64,000 nucleotides of DNA from Pseudo-nitzschia pungens (Eukaryota > Bacillariophyta > Bacillariophyceae > Bacillariales > Bacillariaceae), in NCBI GenBank assembly GCA_037355855.1, contig CM074760.1, positions 6,130,501-6,194,500 of the forward strand, given 5' to 3'. The position numbers were made by a program, and so were the translations under genes. The first letter of the stretch is position 1. Every line of letters starts with the position of its first letter. Shown piece after piece: positions 1-9,439 of the stretch. The notes beneath the pieces were generated by a model. It was not told where the DNA came from, made no database searches, and was given only the letters and a program-made list of their open reading frames with translations.

Positions 1-898
1 TATACGCTGGGGGGGGAAGCAGCGAGCAGCAATTAGCAGCAAAGCGTCGATAATACAGGGGACAGCAAGCAGCAAGTAGCAGCAAAGTGTCGATAATACA
101 AGGAGGAATAGCAAGCAGCAAAGTGTTGATATACAGCATGCAGCAACGCATCGATATACAAGGGGGACAGCAAGCAACAGCAACGCGTCGATAATACAGG
201 GGGGACAGCAAGCAGCAGCGCATTGATAATACAGAGGACAGCAAGCAGCAAGCAGCAGCAACGCGTCAATATACAGCAAAGCGTTGATATACAGGGGGGA
301 CAGCAAGCAGCAGCAACGTGTCGATTTACTACAGGGGGGACACCAAGCAGCACGCAACGAGCAGTAAATAACGTATGGGGTTTTGCTAGGTTCGACGCGT
401 GGATTATGTACTGTAAAGAGATAACCTAGCCCAGCCAAGATAAAATCGATACAGCAACAAGCAGCAGCAAAGCGTCGATATACAGGGGGGGACAGCAAGC
501 AGCAAATAACAACATACAGGGTTTCGCTAGGTTCGATGCGTGGATTATGTACTGTAAAGAGATACCATAGCCCAGCCAAGATAAAATCGATACAGTAACA
601 AGCAGCAACGCGTCGATATTCAGGGGGTTAGCAAGCAGCAGCGACGTGTTGATAATACAGGGGGAACAGCAGCAGCAACGCGTCGATATACTAAAGGGGG
701 GACAGCAGCAGCAACGCGTCGATATACTACAGAGGGGACAGCGGCAACAACGCGTCGATATACAGGGGACAGCAGCAACGCGTCAACATACAGGGGACAG
801 CAGCAACGCGTTGATATACAGCAGCAGCAACGCGTTGATATACAAGGGGGACAGCAGCAGCGACGCGTCGATAGGGGACAGCAGCAAAGCAACAAAAA
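1..898. repeat. Minisatellite array 1
   Basis: Degenerate tandem repeat with a unit of roughly 30-45 bp. The core reads AACGCGTCGATAATACAGGG, then a G run, then GACAGCAAGCAGCAGCA. Open frames on both strands are by-products of the repeat and are not genes. Within the array a segment of about 100 bp (365-470) that contains TTTTGCTAGGTTC and AAAGAGATAACC is repeated at 505-606. The same core occurs at 20343-20862 (same orientation) and 28267-28706 (inverted). Left end lies outside the window. Confidence 0.9.
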
Positions 899-1255
899 AA
901 TATACCGGTACTTAAATAGAGGCCATTCAAACTCGATTCTCAAAAGTTCGAAGGAAATCTTACATACCGTAACCTTACCGTAGTAACCTCACCGTACGGT
1001 ATTCGTAAGTTACCGTTCTGTCAATCATCTTCGAAGCAAAAACCAATCCAAAGGATCGCCACACTCACGATCCATCAACTCGTGGCACTGAAATCTACGG
1101 TAACCTTACTGTAACGCATTCGATAGTCCCCACTGCTCCTTGCTTCCGAGTTGGTCACTCTCGATTGATGGAGAATCAATCGATCATCATTATTTGCAAT
1201 ACCATATTCTTGACGACGTTCCGTATTTTTCGTTGGGATCGAAGAACACCAAATC
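899..1255. other. Non-coding stretch upstream of cystatin gene
   Basis: No gene seen. The region holds several copies of a short motif around AACCTTACCGTA (962-1010 and 1095-1117) that recurs in other intergenic stretches of the window. Position 1163 is the left limit of the segment shared with the chimeric element at 33244-33517, so the cystatin 5' untranslated region or transcription start may lie near it (inference). Confidence 0.6.
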
Positions 1256-1436
1256 ATGACAATACTCGGGGGGCATTCCGAATCGCAACGAGTCATTCCG
1301 CTCGAAGTGAAACAACTGGCGGCTCGGATACGACCGCAACTCCGAGGACGACTCGGTAGTGACGAGGGTTATGATGACAATTGCAATGACAATGATGCCG
1401 ATTTGTTTTCCTCCTACCGAGTGCTGGAGTTTCGTC
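1256..1436 (+). pseudogene. Stefin-type cystatin, 5' part (split by LTR element)
   Basis: First part of a cysteine-protease inhibitor of the cystatin superfamily, most like the intracellular stefins. ATG at 1256 opens MTILGGHSES, which resembles the short N-terminal segment with the conserved glycine that stefins insert into papain-like proteases. An amphipathic helix-like segment follows (around LEVKQLAARIRPQL), then a strand ending YRVLEFR. No signal peptide is seen. The frame is broken at codon 61 by the element at 1437-5329 and continues exactly in frame at 5335 once one copy of the 5-bp duplication is discounted. Intact, the gene would have 125 codons (stefins are about 98), with acidic insertions. 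The allele is presumably dead, but it is otherwise undamaged, so the insertion is recent. A 274-bp copy of this part sits in the chimeric element at 33244-33517. Confidence 0.75.
1432..1436. repeat. Target-site duplication TCGTC (left)
   Basis: Five bases directly before the 5' LTR, repeated as TCGTC at 5330-5334 directly after the 3' LTR. A 5-bp duplication is usual for Ty1/copia integrases. It fixes the element ends at 1437 and 5329. Confidence 0.9.
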
Positions 1437-1796
1437 TGTTTGGACGTGATATTCGGACATACGATATACACATATGATATGCTTCCTAAGACTATTGAAC
1501 AAGACTCTTGATTGAATATGGGCCGGGAATAAAGATGACCGGGACTAGAGACATTGCAAAATAGAGAAAGACCGATGAGTCATCACCAAAGAAAGAGAAT
1601 TAAGTGAATCAGCAATAAAGAGAATAAAGTGAATAACACGAGAATGCATGTAAGAGAGGAAACAATCAAATAAACAACAGAATGGACCATTCACTCAGTA
1701 ATCGAAATACTCAGGATTTAACAATGTAATTAAACAATTAAGAAACTCAAACCTCGTACTGTACAAATCTACACGGTTTTACGAGCCCTCCAAACA
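1437..1796 (+). repeat. 5' LTR of element A (360 bp)
   Basis: Begins TGTTTGGACGTG and ends CCCTCCAAACA, so the termini form the inverted repeat TGTTTGGA/TCCAAACA. It has the same length as, and by eye the same sequence as, 4970-5329, and matches the internal LTR at 32884-33243. Confidence 0.93.
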
Positions 1797-1810
1797 TTCT
1801 TCGAAGAATT
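1797..1810 (+). other. Putative primer-binding site, self-complementary
   Basis: TTCTTCGAAGAATT directly follows the LTR. Its first 12 bases are a perfect palindrome. The same 14 bases follow the 5' LTR in the autonomous element (27895-27908, minus) and in both LTR-leader units of the chimera (32870-32883 and 34406-34419, minus). It does not resemble the 3' end of an initiator methionine tRNA. Confidence 0.55.
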
Positions 1811-2648
1811 TTATCTCGAGGAGCGCTTTGTAAAGACGAGAGATCAGTACACGAGGCGAGAGCAAGAACGTCGAATGATCTATCTGCGAAACAACGAAAC
1901 AACGAAGCGCGGATACGATTGCAGAAGAGAAGAATATTGAATTACGATTACGAATTGGACTGACGGGAAAGGACCTCAGTCTTGCAGGTGATAAACGAAT
2001 CACAAGGACCTATTCGGAGAAGAAAGAGCCGAATACGATTGAAGAACAACAACAACGATAACAAGGATCTATTCGGAGAAGAAAGAGCCGAATACGATTG
2101 AAGAACAACAACAACGATAACAAGGATCTATTCGCTGAAGACGAATACGATTTGATTGTCAGCAGATCTATCCGGAGCATAGAACGTGGCACGGATACGA
2201 TTTGGGTCTATCCAAGTGGATAAGATTGCAGTGGACTAAGGGAGCAGACCAAGAGGTACAAAGCCAGTCTTGCAGGTGGCATTGATCAGCCACGGATCTA
2301 TTCTGGAGAGCAAACGCGCCGAATACGATCAGGATCGACTCGCTGAGACGAGCACGATTGGAAGAAGAAGAATAAGAAAATACGACAAACAACGAAAGAA
2401 AGATATTGGACCAACGAAAGAATTTGGTCTTGCAGGCGATTTGATTCGACGAACAATCGCAGAAGAAAACAGAACAAACACGGGGATCTATTCGCAGAAA
2501 CGAATACGATCGAACAACAGAAAGGATCTATCCGCGGATACGGATACGATTGAAAGAAGAAGCAAACGAGTCGGCGTCGCGCTTTATTGTCGGACGATCG
2601 ACGGAAGAAGGACAAGGATATATTTAACGGAGCAAAGTGACAACCAGT
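1811..2648 (+). repeat. Leader of element A with degenerate hairpin repeats
   Basis: About 840 bp of non-coding leader built from variants of GGATCTATTCG...CGAATACGATTG; two copies near 2009-2125 form a 59-bp direct duplication. Many units are themselves inverted repeats (TATTCG...CGAATA), so the RNA could form a row of small hairpins. An open frame at 2270-2701 overlaps the gag start and corresponds to the N-terminal extension of the polyprotein in the autonomous element. Confidence 0.6.
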
Positions 2649-3749
2649 ATGGGGTACCTCAAAATTCCCTTGCTGACGAACACAGGAGACGTGGATTTTG
2701 AAGGATGGTTCCGCCAATTCCTAGCTCACGCAAGCATGAGCAAGTGCCCAGAGTTAGTGAGCACACAGCCACACCCAGATCTACCAAGTGACGGTGAAGC
2801 AACAGTGTACGCATCCATGGAGAAGGCGCAGAGGAAGGCATTGAAGAAGCACACCAAAGCTTTGAACGATCTGTATACGGCATTCAACAACAACAATACG
2901 GGATATGCCATTATTGAGAAATCCAAGATGGATAGAGGAGCGACGACAGAAGAAAATGCGGAAATAGTCCGGAAGTGGCCAAGAGGCCGAGTCCATCGAA
3001 TTTTTGACGAGCTGTTCAAGCTGTACAGGCGAACTGATACAGCTGATAGGATTCAACTGGATAAGGATCTAAAGGCAGTTAAGATGGGGGCATTGGATCC
3101 CCCGAAGGAAATTTTTGAACGATTGTTTGGACTGATGCAGAAATACCAGTACAAGACAATCAAACCATCAGAAGATGAGTTATTTGCAACACTACTCAGT
3201 GGAGTTCCGCAGTACCTGGTGATCTCATTGACAACCAGGTTAAATGACTTACGAGACGCGGATACACCAATATATGAAATCTGGGAGAAGCTGGAGACGA
3301 CGGCGACCAACTTGTACAATTCAGTGATTGTTTTGAAGGGACGTCAGCCCAGACCTAATGATATGAGCCTCCTTGGCGCAGATATCAACAATGTTAATGA
3401 CAATAGCAACGGCAAATTTAAAGGTGGGGATGGTGGCAACGGCAGCAGCAGCAACGGCGGCAATAGGAAAGCGCACTCAGCAATGGCCTGGTTAAAAGAT
3501 ACAATTTGCCACTGGTGTCAGGAGAAGGGGCATATTGCAAAGAACTGTCCACTCCGGGCAAGCGACAATCCAAAGGTGAAACCACTATGTGCTGTATGTG
3601 ATGGTCCACATGCCACGATCCAATGTTGGGAAATTGAAAGAAATAAGAATCAACGTCCCGCAAACTGGACGTCTAAACTTACTGATAAATTTGCGCAAGA
3701 GCTCGATACAGAGCTCACCGGCGTCGCACTCGCCTTCCAATACCTTTGA
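2649..3749 (+). CDS. gag: Gag protein of element A
   Basis: Capsid/nucleocapsid protein of about 366 residues. ATG at 2649 is chosen because the homologous Gag starts at the same motif, ahead of TNTGDVDFEGW. The body is a helical UBN2/copia-type Gag. Near the C-terminus, after a Gly/Asn/Ser-rich linker, are two zinc knuckles: CHWCQEKGHIAKNC (around residue 287, CX2CX4HX4C) and CAVCDGPHATIQC (around 314, CX2CX3HX4C). It is followed by a stop and no pol. It is closely related to the copy at 30922-32031 and more distantly to residues ~160-500 of the autonomous polyprotein. Confidence 0.88.
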   Translation: MGYLKIPLLTNTGDVDFEGWFRQFLAHASMSKCPELVSTQPHPDLPSDGEATVYASMEKAQRKALKKHTKALNDLYTAFNNNNTGYAIIEKSKMDRGATTEENAEIVRKWPRGRVHRIFDELFKLYRRTDTADRIQLDKDLKAVKMGALDPPKEIFERLFGLMQKYQYKTIKPSEDELFATLLSGVPQYLVISLTTRLNDLRDADTPIYEIWEKLETTATNLYNSVIVLKGRQPRPNDMSLLGADINNVNDNSNGKFKGGDGGNGSSSNGGNRKAHSAMAWLKDTICHWCQEKGHIAKNCPLRASDNPKVKPLCAVCDGPHATIQCWEIERNKNQRPANWTSKLTDKFAQELDTELTGVALAFQYL

Positions 3750-4969
3750 ATCAGGGTAGTGAGGTGATTTGATGATTCAATGGCAAATGGAATGGTGACG
3801 CAACGAAGAGGAACTACGAAGCAAGTTACAGAGCAGAGAAATTATACGAAAAAACAAGCAGCTAAATGATACGGAGGAACAAGCCGATCAATGGAACGGA
3901 GGAACAAGCCGATCAATGGAAGCATTAAAGGAATTAACGATTACGGAATAATTATTGGAGAAAGGAATGTACACGGAGATTACGGAATAATTATTGGAGA
4001 AAGAAATTAACCGATTGACACAGATCGATCGAGTGCAGAACGAAAATGGAATACGGAAGAATTGACTCTTACAGATACAGAAGAGTTAAAGAGAAACAAT
4101 TAACAGAAGCAGGATACGGAATCGCTGAAGGAATTAAGCAGGATACGGAATCAAGCTTGATGCGGACGAATCAACGGCAGACGATTGAACGATTTAAGGA
4201 GAGCGGATCGATAGATCGATACAGATCGATCGCGTGGAGTTTACAGAGACGGATTGATACAGATCGATCGAGTGGCGTTTATAGAAGCGAAAGAATGAAA
4301 GGAACTGATGGAAACGAATGAATATTGAAAGCAAAGCAACAATAACGGTTGAATGAAGAGTTATCGGATCGATCGAACGGATCGGTCGTAAGATGATAAT
4401 AAAGCGATTTGATTGTGTGGCAATGGATCGATCTAACACGGAACAATCTGATTGTACGGATCAATCGTAACATGGAGCAATCTGATTGTACGGAAGCGCA
4501 ACTGACTGATTGCGACGTGGACGGATCTGATTGTAAGAAAGACAACAATTGAAATGGAGGATTGATTATTGAATCGATTGATAGGAAATGAGTGTTCGAG
4601 TGATGAATGCGATGAAGATCACTTGACTGGCAACAGGAAGGAAAGATTACAAATGAAAAGAGATTTACAAAGAGTTTGAGCATTGAATGAATATGATGAT
4701 GAAGAGTTGAAGAGTTTAAGGATTGAGCGAACGCAATTGTTTGAGACATAACGTACTTGAGACAGAACGTGCGAAGACTTAACAACGGAAGCAATACAAG
4801 AAGTGTGAAGATGTAACGACGCAAATGATACAAATGAATACGGACGGTAACTGAAAAGTAACTGAAACATTATTTAACGACGTAACAATAAACTGAAGAG
4901 GCCCAAAGGATTGGTGGCGAAACGTTAAAGAAGGAAGTGTGATTCAAAAGTCTTTGAAGCAGGGTAGTG
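3745..4969 (+). other. Post-gag region bounded by two PPT-like repeats
   Basis: The polypurine tract before the 3' LTR is GAAGCAGGGTAGTG (4956-4969). A 17-base copy with one mismatch (TTTGAATCAGGGTAGTG, 3745-3761) overlaps the gag stop codon. Between them lie about 1.2 kb of non-coding DNA rich in GATCGATCGA-type and GATTGTACGGA-type short repeats. The same arrangement occurs inverted in the chimera (29827-30927). Confidence 0.6.
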
Positions 4970-5329
4970 TGTTTGGACGTGATATTCGGACATACGATAT
5001 ACACATATGATATGCTTCCTAAGACTATTGAACAAGACTCTTGATTGAATATGGGCCGGGAATAAAGATGACCGGGACTAGAGACATTGCAAAATAGAGA
5101 AAGACCGATGAGTCATCACCAAAGAAAGAGAATTAAGTGAATCAGCAATAAAGAGAATAAAGTGAATAACACGAGAATGCATGTAAGAGAGGAAACAATC
5201 AAATAAACAACAGAATGGACCATTCACTCAGTAATCGAAATACTCAGGATTTAACAATGTAATTAAACAATTAAGAAACTCAAACCTCGTACTGTACAAA
5301 TCTACACGGTTTTACGAGCCCTCCAAACA
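4970..5329 (+). repeat. 3' LTR of element A (360 bp)
   Basis: Same length and, by eye, same sequence as 1437-1796. Followed by TCGTC (5330-5334), the right copy of the target duplication. Confidence 0.93.
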
Positions 5330-5334
5330 TCGTC

Positions 5335-5531
5335 GCCAGGTGGTTGCGGGGATGGTGTACCACCTGAAGATTGCAACAAGGGGGACACGGGAAGGCGCGG
5401 CCGACGACAACGACAACGAAGGGTGTTGTCTGCACGTCAAGGTGTTGGTGCCACTTCCCCACACTGGAGAGGCCCCTCGAATCGTAGCCCACCAACGCGC
5501 AGCGCTGCAAGACCCACTGGAGGTTCTGTGA
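5335..5531 (+). pseudogene. Stefin-type cystatin, 3' part
   Basis: Continuation of the gene starting at 1256. The first codons give QVVAG, the hallmark first hairpin loop of cystatins that enters the protease active site, followed by MVYHLKI as in stefins. After an acidic insertion come LHVKV and LPHTGE, which match the second binding loop of stefins (LPxxN/GE). The reading frame ends at TGA 5529-5531. Together with 1256-1436 it gives 125 codons. The gene is separated from its start by 3.9 kb of retrotransposon. Confidence 0.78.
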
Positions 5532-5618
5532 CACGGGAACTCTCGGTGTTTGCACCGAGCCGTTTGCACGCTGTGTGGTGTCATTGCGTAGGTTTCGGCA
5601 TTCCTGGGATTGGTGCGC
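5532..5618. other. Short spacer between cystatin end and element B
   Basis: No feature beyond the cystatin 3' flank; it ends at the TSD TCATG (5619-5623) of the next element. Confidence 0.5.
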
Positions 5619-5623
5619 TCATG

Positions 5624-6051
5624 TATTAAATTGTAACCGTGACACGATCCACTCCATATGCGCACCATGCGCAAAATAGTTTTCTACAGGGTTTCCAGTA
5701 CTGCTTATAAACAAGCAGCAAACACAACAAGACAGCAACATCGATTCCCCGACAAGATTGCTGTCATCACTTCTTTAGTTTAACTCTGATTTGAATACCT
5801 TGATACCTACATCCTGCTCACTGAGCAACTCCCTGTAGTACTACAAATCTAGGATCTAACTGACTGTGCCAAGTGGTAGTTAGAATAGATCCGGCCAACT
5901 GTCTTCCCCTTTGGTCGTAGTGGTGAATCCGAGACTATCGATAGAACAGACCGGCACCTCAACCGGTTTCCACGCCCTTGCTCCTGTTGTATATCTCCAA
6001 GCCTGCCTTAGGACCTATCAGCCTAAAACCAGTTTCAGCTACATTTTAACA
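5624..6051 (+). repeat. 5' LTR of element B (428 bp)
   Basis: TATTAAATTGTAACC at the start and CATTTTAACA at the end. Matches 9440-9867 over its full length by eye. Confidence 0.9.
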
Positions 6052-6935
6052 GATTAACAGTCGCAAGCTTATTTTAAGCTTGCAAAGCTGGAGATCTACA
6101 AGCCACGCAAAACAACAAGGGACAACAACAACGACAACGACGAAAAGACAACGACCGACGCTGCTCTCAGTTTTAATTCTACACTGGAACACCAAGCCCC
6201 TTGTTGCAAGGCCGTTGCAGGTATTATTATTCTTCTTGTTATTGCGGATAATACGGTACAAACGGCGTCTCTAAATTCCAAGAATTGACGGAGAAAGAAT
6301 TTTTCAAAATTCTGCTGTGCTGCACCTATTTCTCCAGTCACGACGAGACGCAAGTACAACGACGCAAGTACAACATATAACCTCCCACTGATAGATCTGT
6401 ATTCTCCGAATACAGCTGTATCTTCCCTTGTATCCACCAGGCAAATATACCCTGTTCCTCTGCCGGATACACCCTTCTCGGATTTATCCACACCACACGG
6501 ACGGTGTTTTTCGACCAACAACAGCGTTTTCGAACGATAACGACGCCTCGAACAACAACGGTGGTTTCGACCAATAACGGTGTTTACAACTGCTGTTTTA
6601 ACGGTGTCTTCGAACGACAACGGCGCTTTCGAACAACAACGGCGTTTTAACGGTGTTTTCGAACGACAACGGTGTTTTCGAACGACAACGGCGTTTCGAA
6701 CAACAACGACGCTTTCGAACGACACACGACAGCGCTCAGCAATATTTAACCTCCACCAAGGTCACGAATACAGCTGCAATAACCTCTGTATTTTCCCCAG
6801 GCATATCAACTCCCTGTTCTTGGATCTTATCCTATTCCGAATACTGGATCCTACCACATTGAATTTCGGACATTCTATACCATACCGAACCCGACAACGA
6901 GCTTCGTTCTCTCTGACAACAGCGACACTTCCTTT
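6052..6935 (+). other. Leader of element B with hairpin and tandem repeats
   Basis: Just inside the LTR a perfect stem-loop (GCAAGCTTA / TAAGCTTGC around TTT, 6063-6083) lies where a primer site is expected. From 6476 to about 6735 there are tandem repeats of the type CGAACGACAACGGTGTTTT. No gene is supported here; the long open frames on both strands follow from the repeats. Confidence 0.6.
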
Positions 6936-9062
6936 ATGCCTCGTCGACGCACCCGACAAAGCGCTCCCTTCCCCGCATCCTACCAAGATCAGTACAGAGA
7001 CCTTCGGTCTATTATCACTGCATCTCACTCTCTTTTTGATCGCCCAATAGCCTCTGAAGAATCCGACAACATGTCCGATGAGACTCCCGCAGACACGGCA
7101 ATCGCTGATGCCTCCACCCCCAACACCACAACTGAAACCACACCTGCTGCTGCCGCCGCCACCACACTCCCAAGGGCTGCCAGTAACCTTACCACACACT
7201 TCGATCATCATTGTGCTCGTGCCCTTGCCGCACTGTTTGACGTCAGTGATCCGCAATCCTTACTCTGTAATGCTCTCATTGCTTCTGGTATTACCACATG
7301 GCGAAAATTCATTCGATTGACTGCGCCCATTGTCAACCAACTCCAGTACCGTGATACTCGCAACAACTACTTTGACCTTCCCCCTTTCACCTCTATCCAA
7401 CTGCTTCAATTTGTTAAATTCCGTGACCACCTCAATGCCTCGAAACAACCTTACCGTGATGTCACTCTTTACACGGCTGACGCATTTGATGCTTTTGTTG
7501 ACAATCTCGATGATGGTACTATCATGTGTCCTCCACGGTCATCTGGTCCTTCCCCCAGCTCCGTTTCCCCTTCCACTCTCAGGACCTCTAAAAGCGAAGA
7601 CCAAATCAAGTTTGAACAATGGAGCAAACGATCCCATGACGTCACTGTTTTCAATGTTTATAAAAATGACGCCCGTTTTGAAACCTGGGTCACTGGATTT
7701 CGTGCCCAGCTGGCTGAATATGATATTGATGTCGACACCTTCCTTGACCCTGACTGGGACCATTCCAATCTTACCCCATTTGGAAAGAAATTGTTCGACA
7801 AGCAATGCAAATTCTTTTGGGTCCTCTTACTTCGGGTCTTCCGCTCTGACCTTTCCTACACCTGTGTCCAGAGTCACACCAGCACATGCGATGGCAGAGC
7901 TGCCTACTTTGAGTTCCTCAACCTCCGAGAATCCACACACACTCATGAATTTGATGTGGCTGGACAATCACAGCTCCTTCAACGCCTCAACCTCGCCGAC
8001 TGGAAGGACTCCACTGTCCGTTTCCTTACTAAATGGTTTGAAATCTACGACAATCTCTGCCAGATGACTGCTCCTGCTCTCCCAATGAAATATCACATGC
8101 TTCGTTCCACTCTTCTCCATGCTGTTGCTTATGATGCTAGCCTCAGTGACCAATTTTCTAAGATTCCGATGCCTTCTGCACATGCCTCTGATTCCGTTGA
8201 AGTTAAACACATTCTTCAACTCAAGACCACGCTACTTGCCGAAGCCACTCGATTGGATGCACGTGCTGTTCTCACATTACCCAAATCAAGAGCTGATATG
8301 AACTTCCAGGCCAATTTTCACCGTGCCTTCCCTTATCTTGACTCCTCTGCATTCACCGATGACTTTGTCAATGACGTTCACACCTACGCTGCGTTTCGTG
8401 CTAGTTCCACATCTGATAGCTCTGTTGACCCTTTGGCCTTGTCCCATCGGCTTCCCCATCCCATATGGTCTACCTTGAGCCCTGTTGCTAAGCAACTCTG
8501 GACTCAATTCCCATTTGCTGACCGCCAAAAGATTGTTCTCAACCTGAACCCCAACAAGTTTCCTGAGCCTCAACCCAGTCCCACGCCTGGTTCTGGCCAA
8601 CCTGTTGGACGTCAAGCATACTTCCATTCCACCCATGCTTCCCCTGAACAAACTAGCCCTGATCCCATTTCCAGTGTTCCTCCTGATGACATGTCACCTG
8701 ATCCTGTTGCCACGGACGCCTCCGATGCTCTGGTTACCCAATGGATTGCCCGGCAGCACGGTTCCAAACCCACCGGCTCATACCAACAACTAGCCAAGAA
8801 GGGCTCTCTATATACACACCCAACTCCTTCCACCATCGGGAACTCACCTTCCAAATCCAAGCTTCCCCTTGCCTCTTCCATGTCACCTGGCCATCCCGCT
8901 CGGCTCCTTGCTGACAACCCCAAGGCCCCTACCAAACTTGTTGCCCGCATGGCTGATGGCTCTCAATCTGTTGTTGCCCACTTCGACGATCCTATCGCTG
9001 GCCAGTCTGTTACTCATCTTCTCCAAACACACACCAGTCCTCACAACTGGTCACTCTGCTAA
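6936..9062 (+). CDS. Gag-like structural protein of element B
   Basis: 708-residue protein starting at ATG 6936. N-terminal ~80 residues are Thr/Ala/Pro-rich. A predicted globular part follows, with segments such as ITTWRKFIRLTAPIVNQL, and a helical Gag-like central region (around 230-470) with conserved Trp and Leu. The C-terminal third is Pro/Ser-rich. No CCHC knuckle, protease, integrase or RT motif is visible. The Gag role is inferred from its position as the only gene of an LTR element, not from a motif. The product could alternatively be the Gag part left after loss of pol. Confidence 0.6.
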   Translation: MPRRRTRQSAPFPASYQDQYRDLRSIITASHSLFDRPIASEESDNMSDETPADTAIADASTPNTTTETTPAAAAATTLPRAASNLTTHFDHHCARALAALFDVSDPQSLLCNALIASGITTWRKFIRLTAPIVNQLQYRDTRNNYFDLPPFTSIQLLQFVKFRDHLNASKQPYRDVTLYTADAFDAFVDNLDDGTIMCPPRSSGPSPSSVSPSTLRTSKSEDQIKFEQWSKRSHDVTVFNVYKNDARFETWVTGFRAQLAEYDIDVDTFLDPDWDHSNLTPFGKKLFDKQCKFFWVLLLRVFRSDLSYTCVQSHTSTCDGRAAYFEFLNLRESTHTHEFDVAGQSQLLQRLNLADWKDSTVRFLTKWFEIYDNLCQMTAPALPMKYHMLRSTLLHAVAYDASLSDQFSKIPMPSAHASDSVEVKHILQLKTTLLAEATRLDARAVLTLPKSRADMNFQANFHRAFPYLDSSAFTDDFVNDVHTYAAFRASSTSDSSVDPLALSHRLPHPIWSTLSPVAKQLWTQFPFADRQKIVLNLNPNKFPEPQPSPTPGSGQPVGRQAYFHSTHASPEQTSPDPISSVPPDDMSPDPVATDASDALVTQWIARQHGSKPTGSYQQLAKKGSLYTHPTPSTIGNSPSKSKLPLASSMSPGHPARLLADNPKAPTKLVARMADGSQSVVAHFDDPIAGQSVTHLLQTHTSPHNWSLC

Positions 9063-9439
9063 CATGCTTCCATTTCTGTCTCCTTCTTGTCCTCTGCCTT
9101 ATTCCCTTTCGTCATCTGGGGCGTTCTCTTCAGAGATGCCATTGGCAATATGCAGAGTCCCAACAACATCCGCTCATACAGATCCCACACCAAAACATGG
9201 GGCGCATCTTCCAGCTGATATCGCCCAACAACAGGGCACATCTTCAGGCTCTGTGCCATCACTCATCCACATGGGGCGCATCTCACCTGCGCTATTGCCC
9301 ATCCCTTTACTCAACATGGGGCGCAACCTATGCGCTATTGCCCATACTCGCTTGCATTTATTTCTGTCTGTGTCACAGCTCCAACATGTCCATGACAACG
9401 AAGAAAGATTCTCTTGCTTCCCTGATCATAGATGGGGCG
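9063..9439 (+). repeat. Repeated PPT-like segments before the 3' LTR of element B
   Basis: The 3' LTR is preceded by GATGGGGCG (9431-9439), which would serve as polypurine tract. CATGGGGCGCA occurs three times upstream (about 9195, 9270 and 9316), each followed by sequence around ATTGCCCA or TCGCCCA. This is a degenerate tandem repeat of a region containing the tract. Confidence 0.6.

Larger units (their letters stand above)
1437..5329 (+). mobile_element. Gag-only Ty1/copia-type LTR retrotransposon (element A)
   Basis: Complete 3.9 kb element with two 360-bp LTRs, 5-bp TSD, primer site, leader, gag and polypurine tract, but no protease, integrase or reverse transcriptase. It must depend on proteins supplied in trans. 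The LTRs look identical by eye, which implies a young insertion. LTR ends (TGTTTGGACGTG...CCCTCCAAACA), primer site and PPT match those of the autonomous element at 21796-28266, the obvious candidate helper. It is inserted in the coding region of a cystatin gene. Bases from its 5' flank through gag codon ~52 are almost identical to an inverted copy at 31875-33517. Confidence 0.92.

Noticed and set aside
5622..6051. LTR of element B starting with TG at 5622
   Set aside because: The right LTR is preceded by GCG, not ATG. With TG as start no target duplication is found; with TA the flanks are both TCATG.
7330..8067. 245-codon open frame in another frame of the element B gene
   Set aside because: Lies wholly inside the 708-codon frame; no motif and a Pro/Leu/Ser composition typical of a shifted frame.
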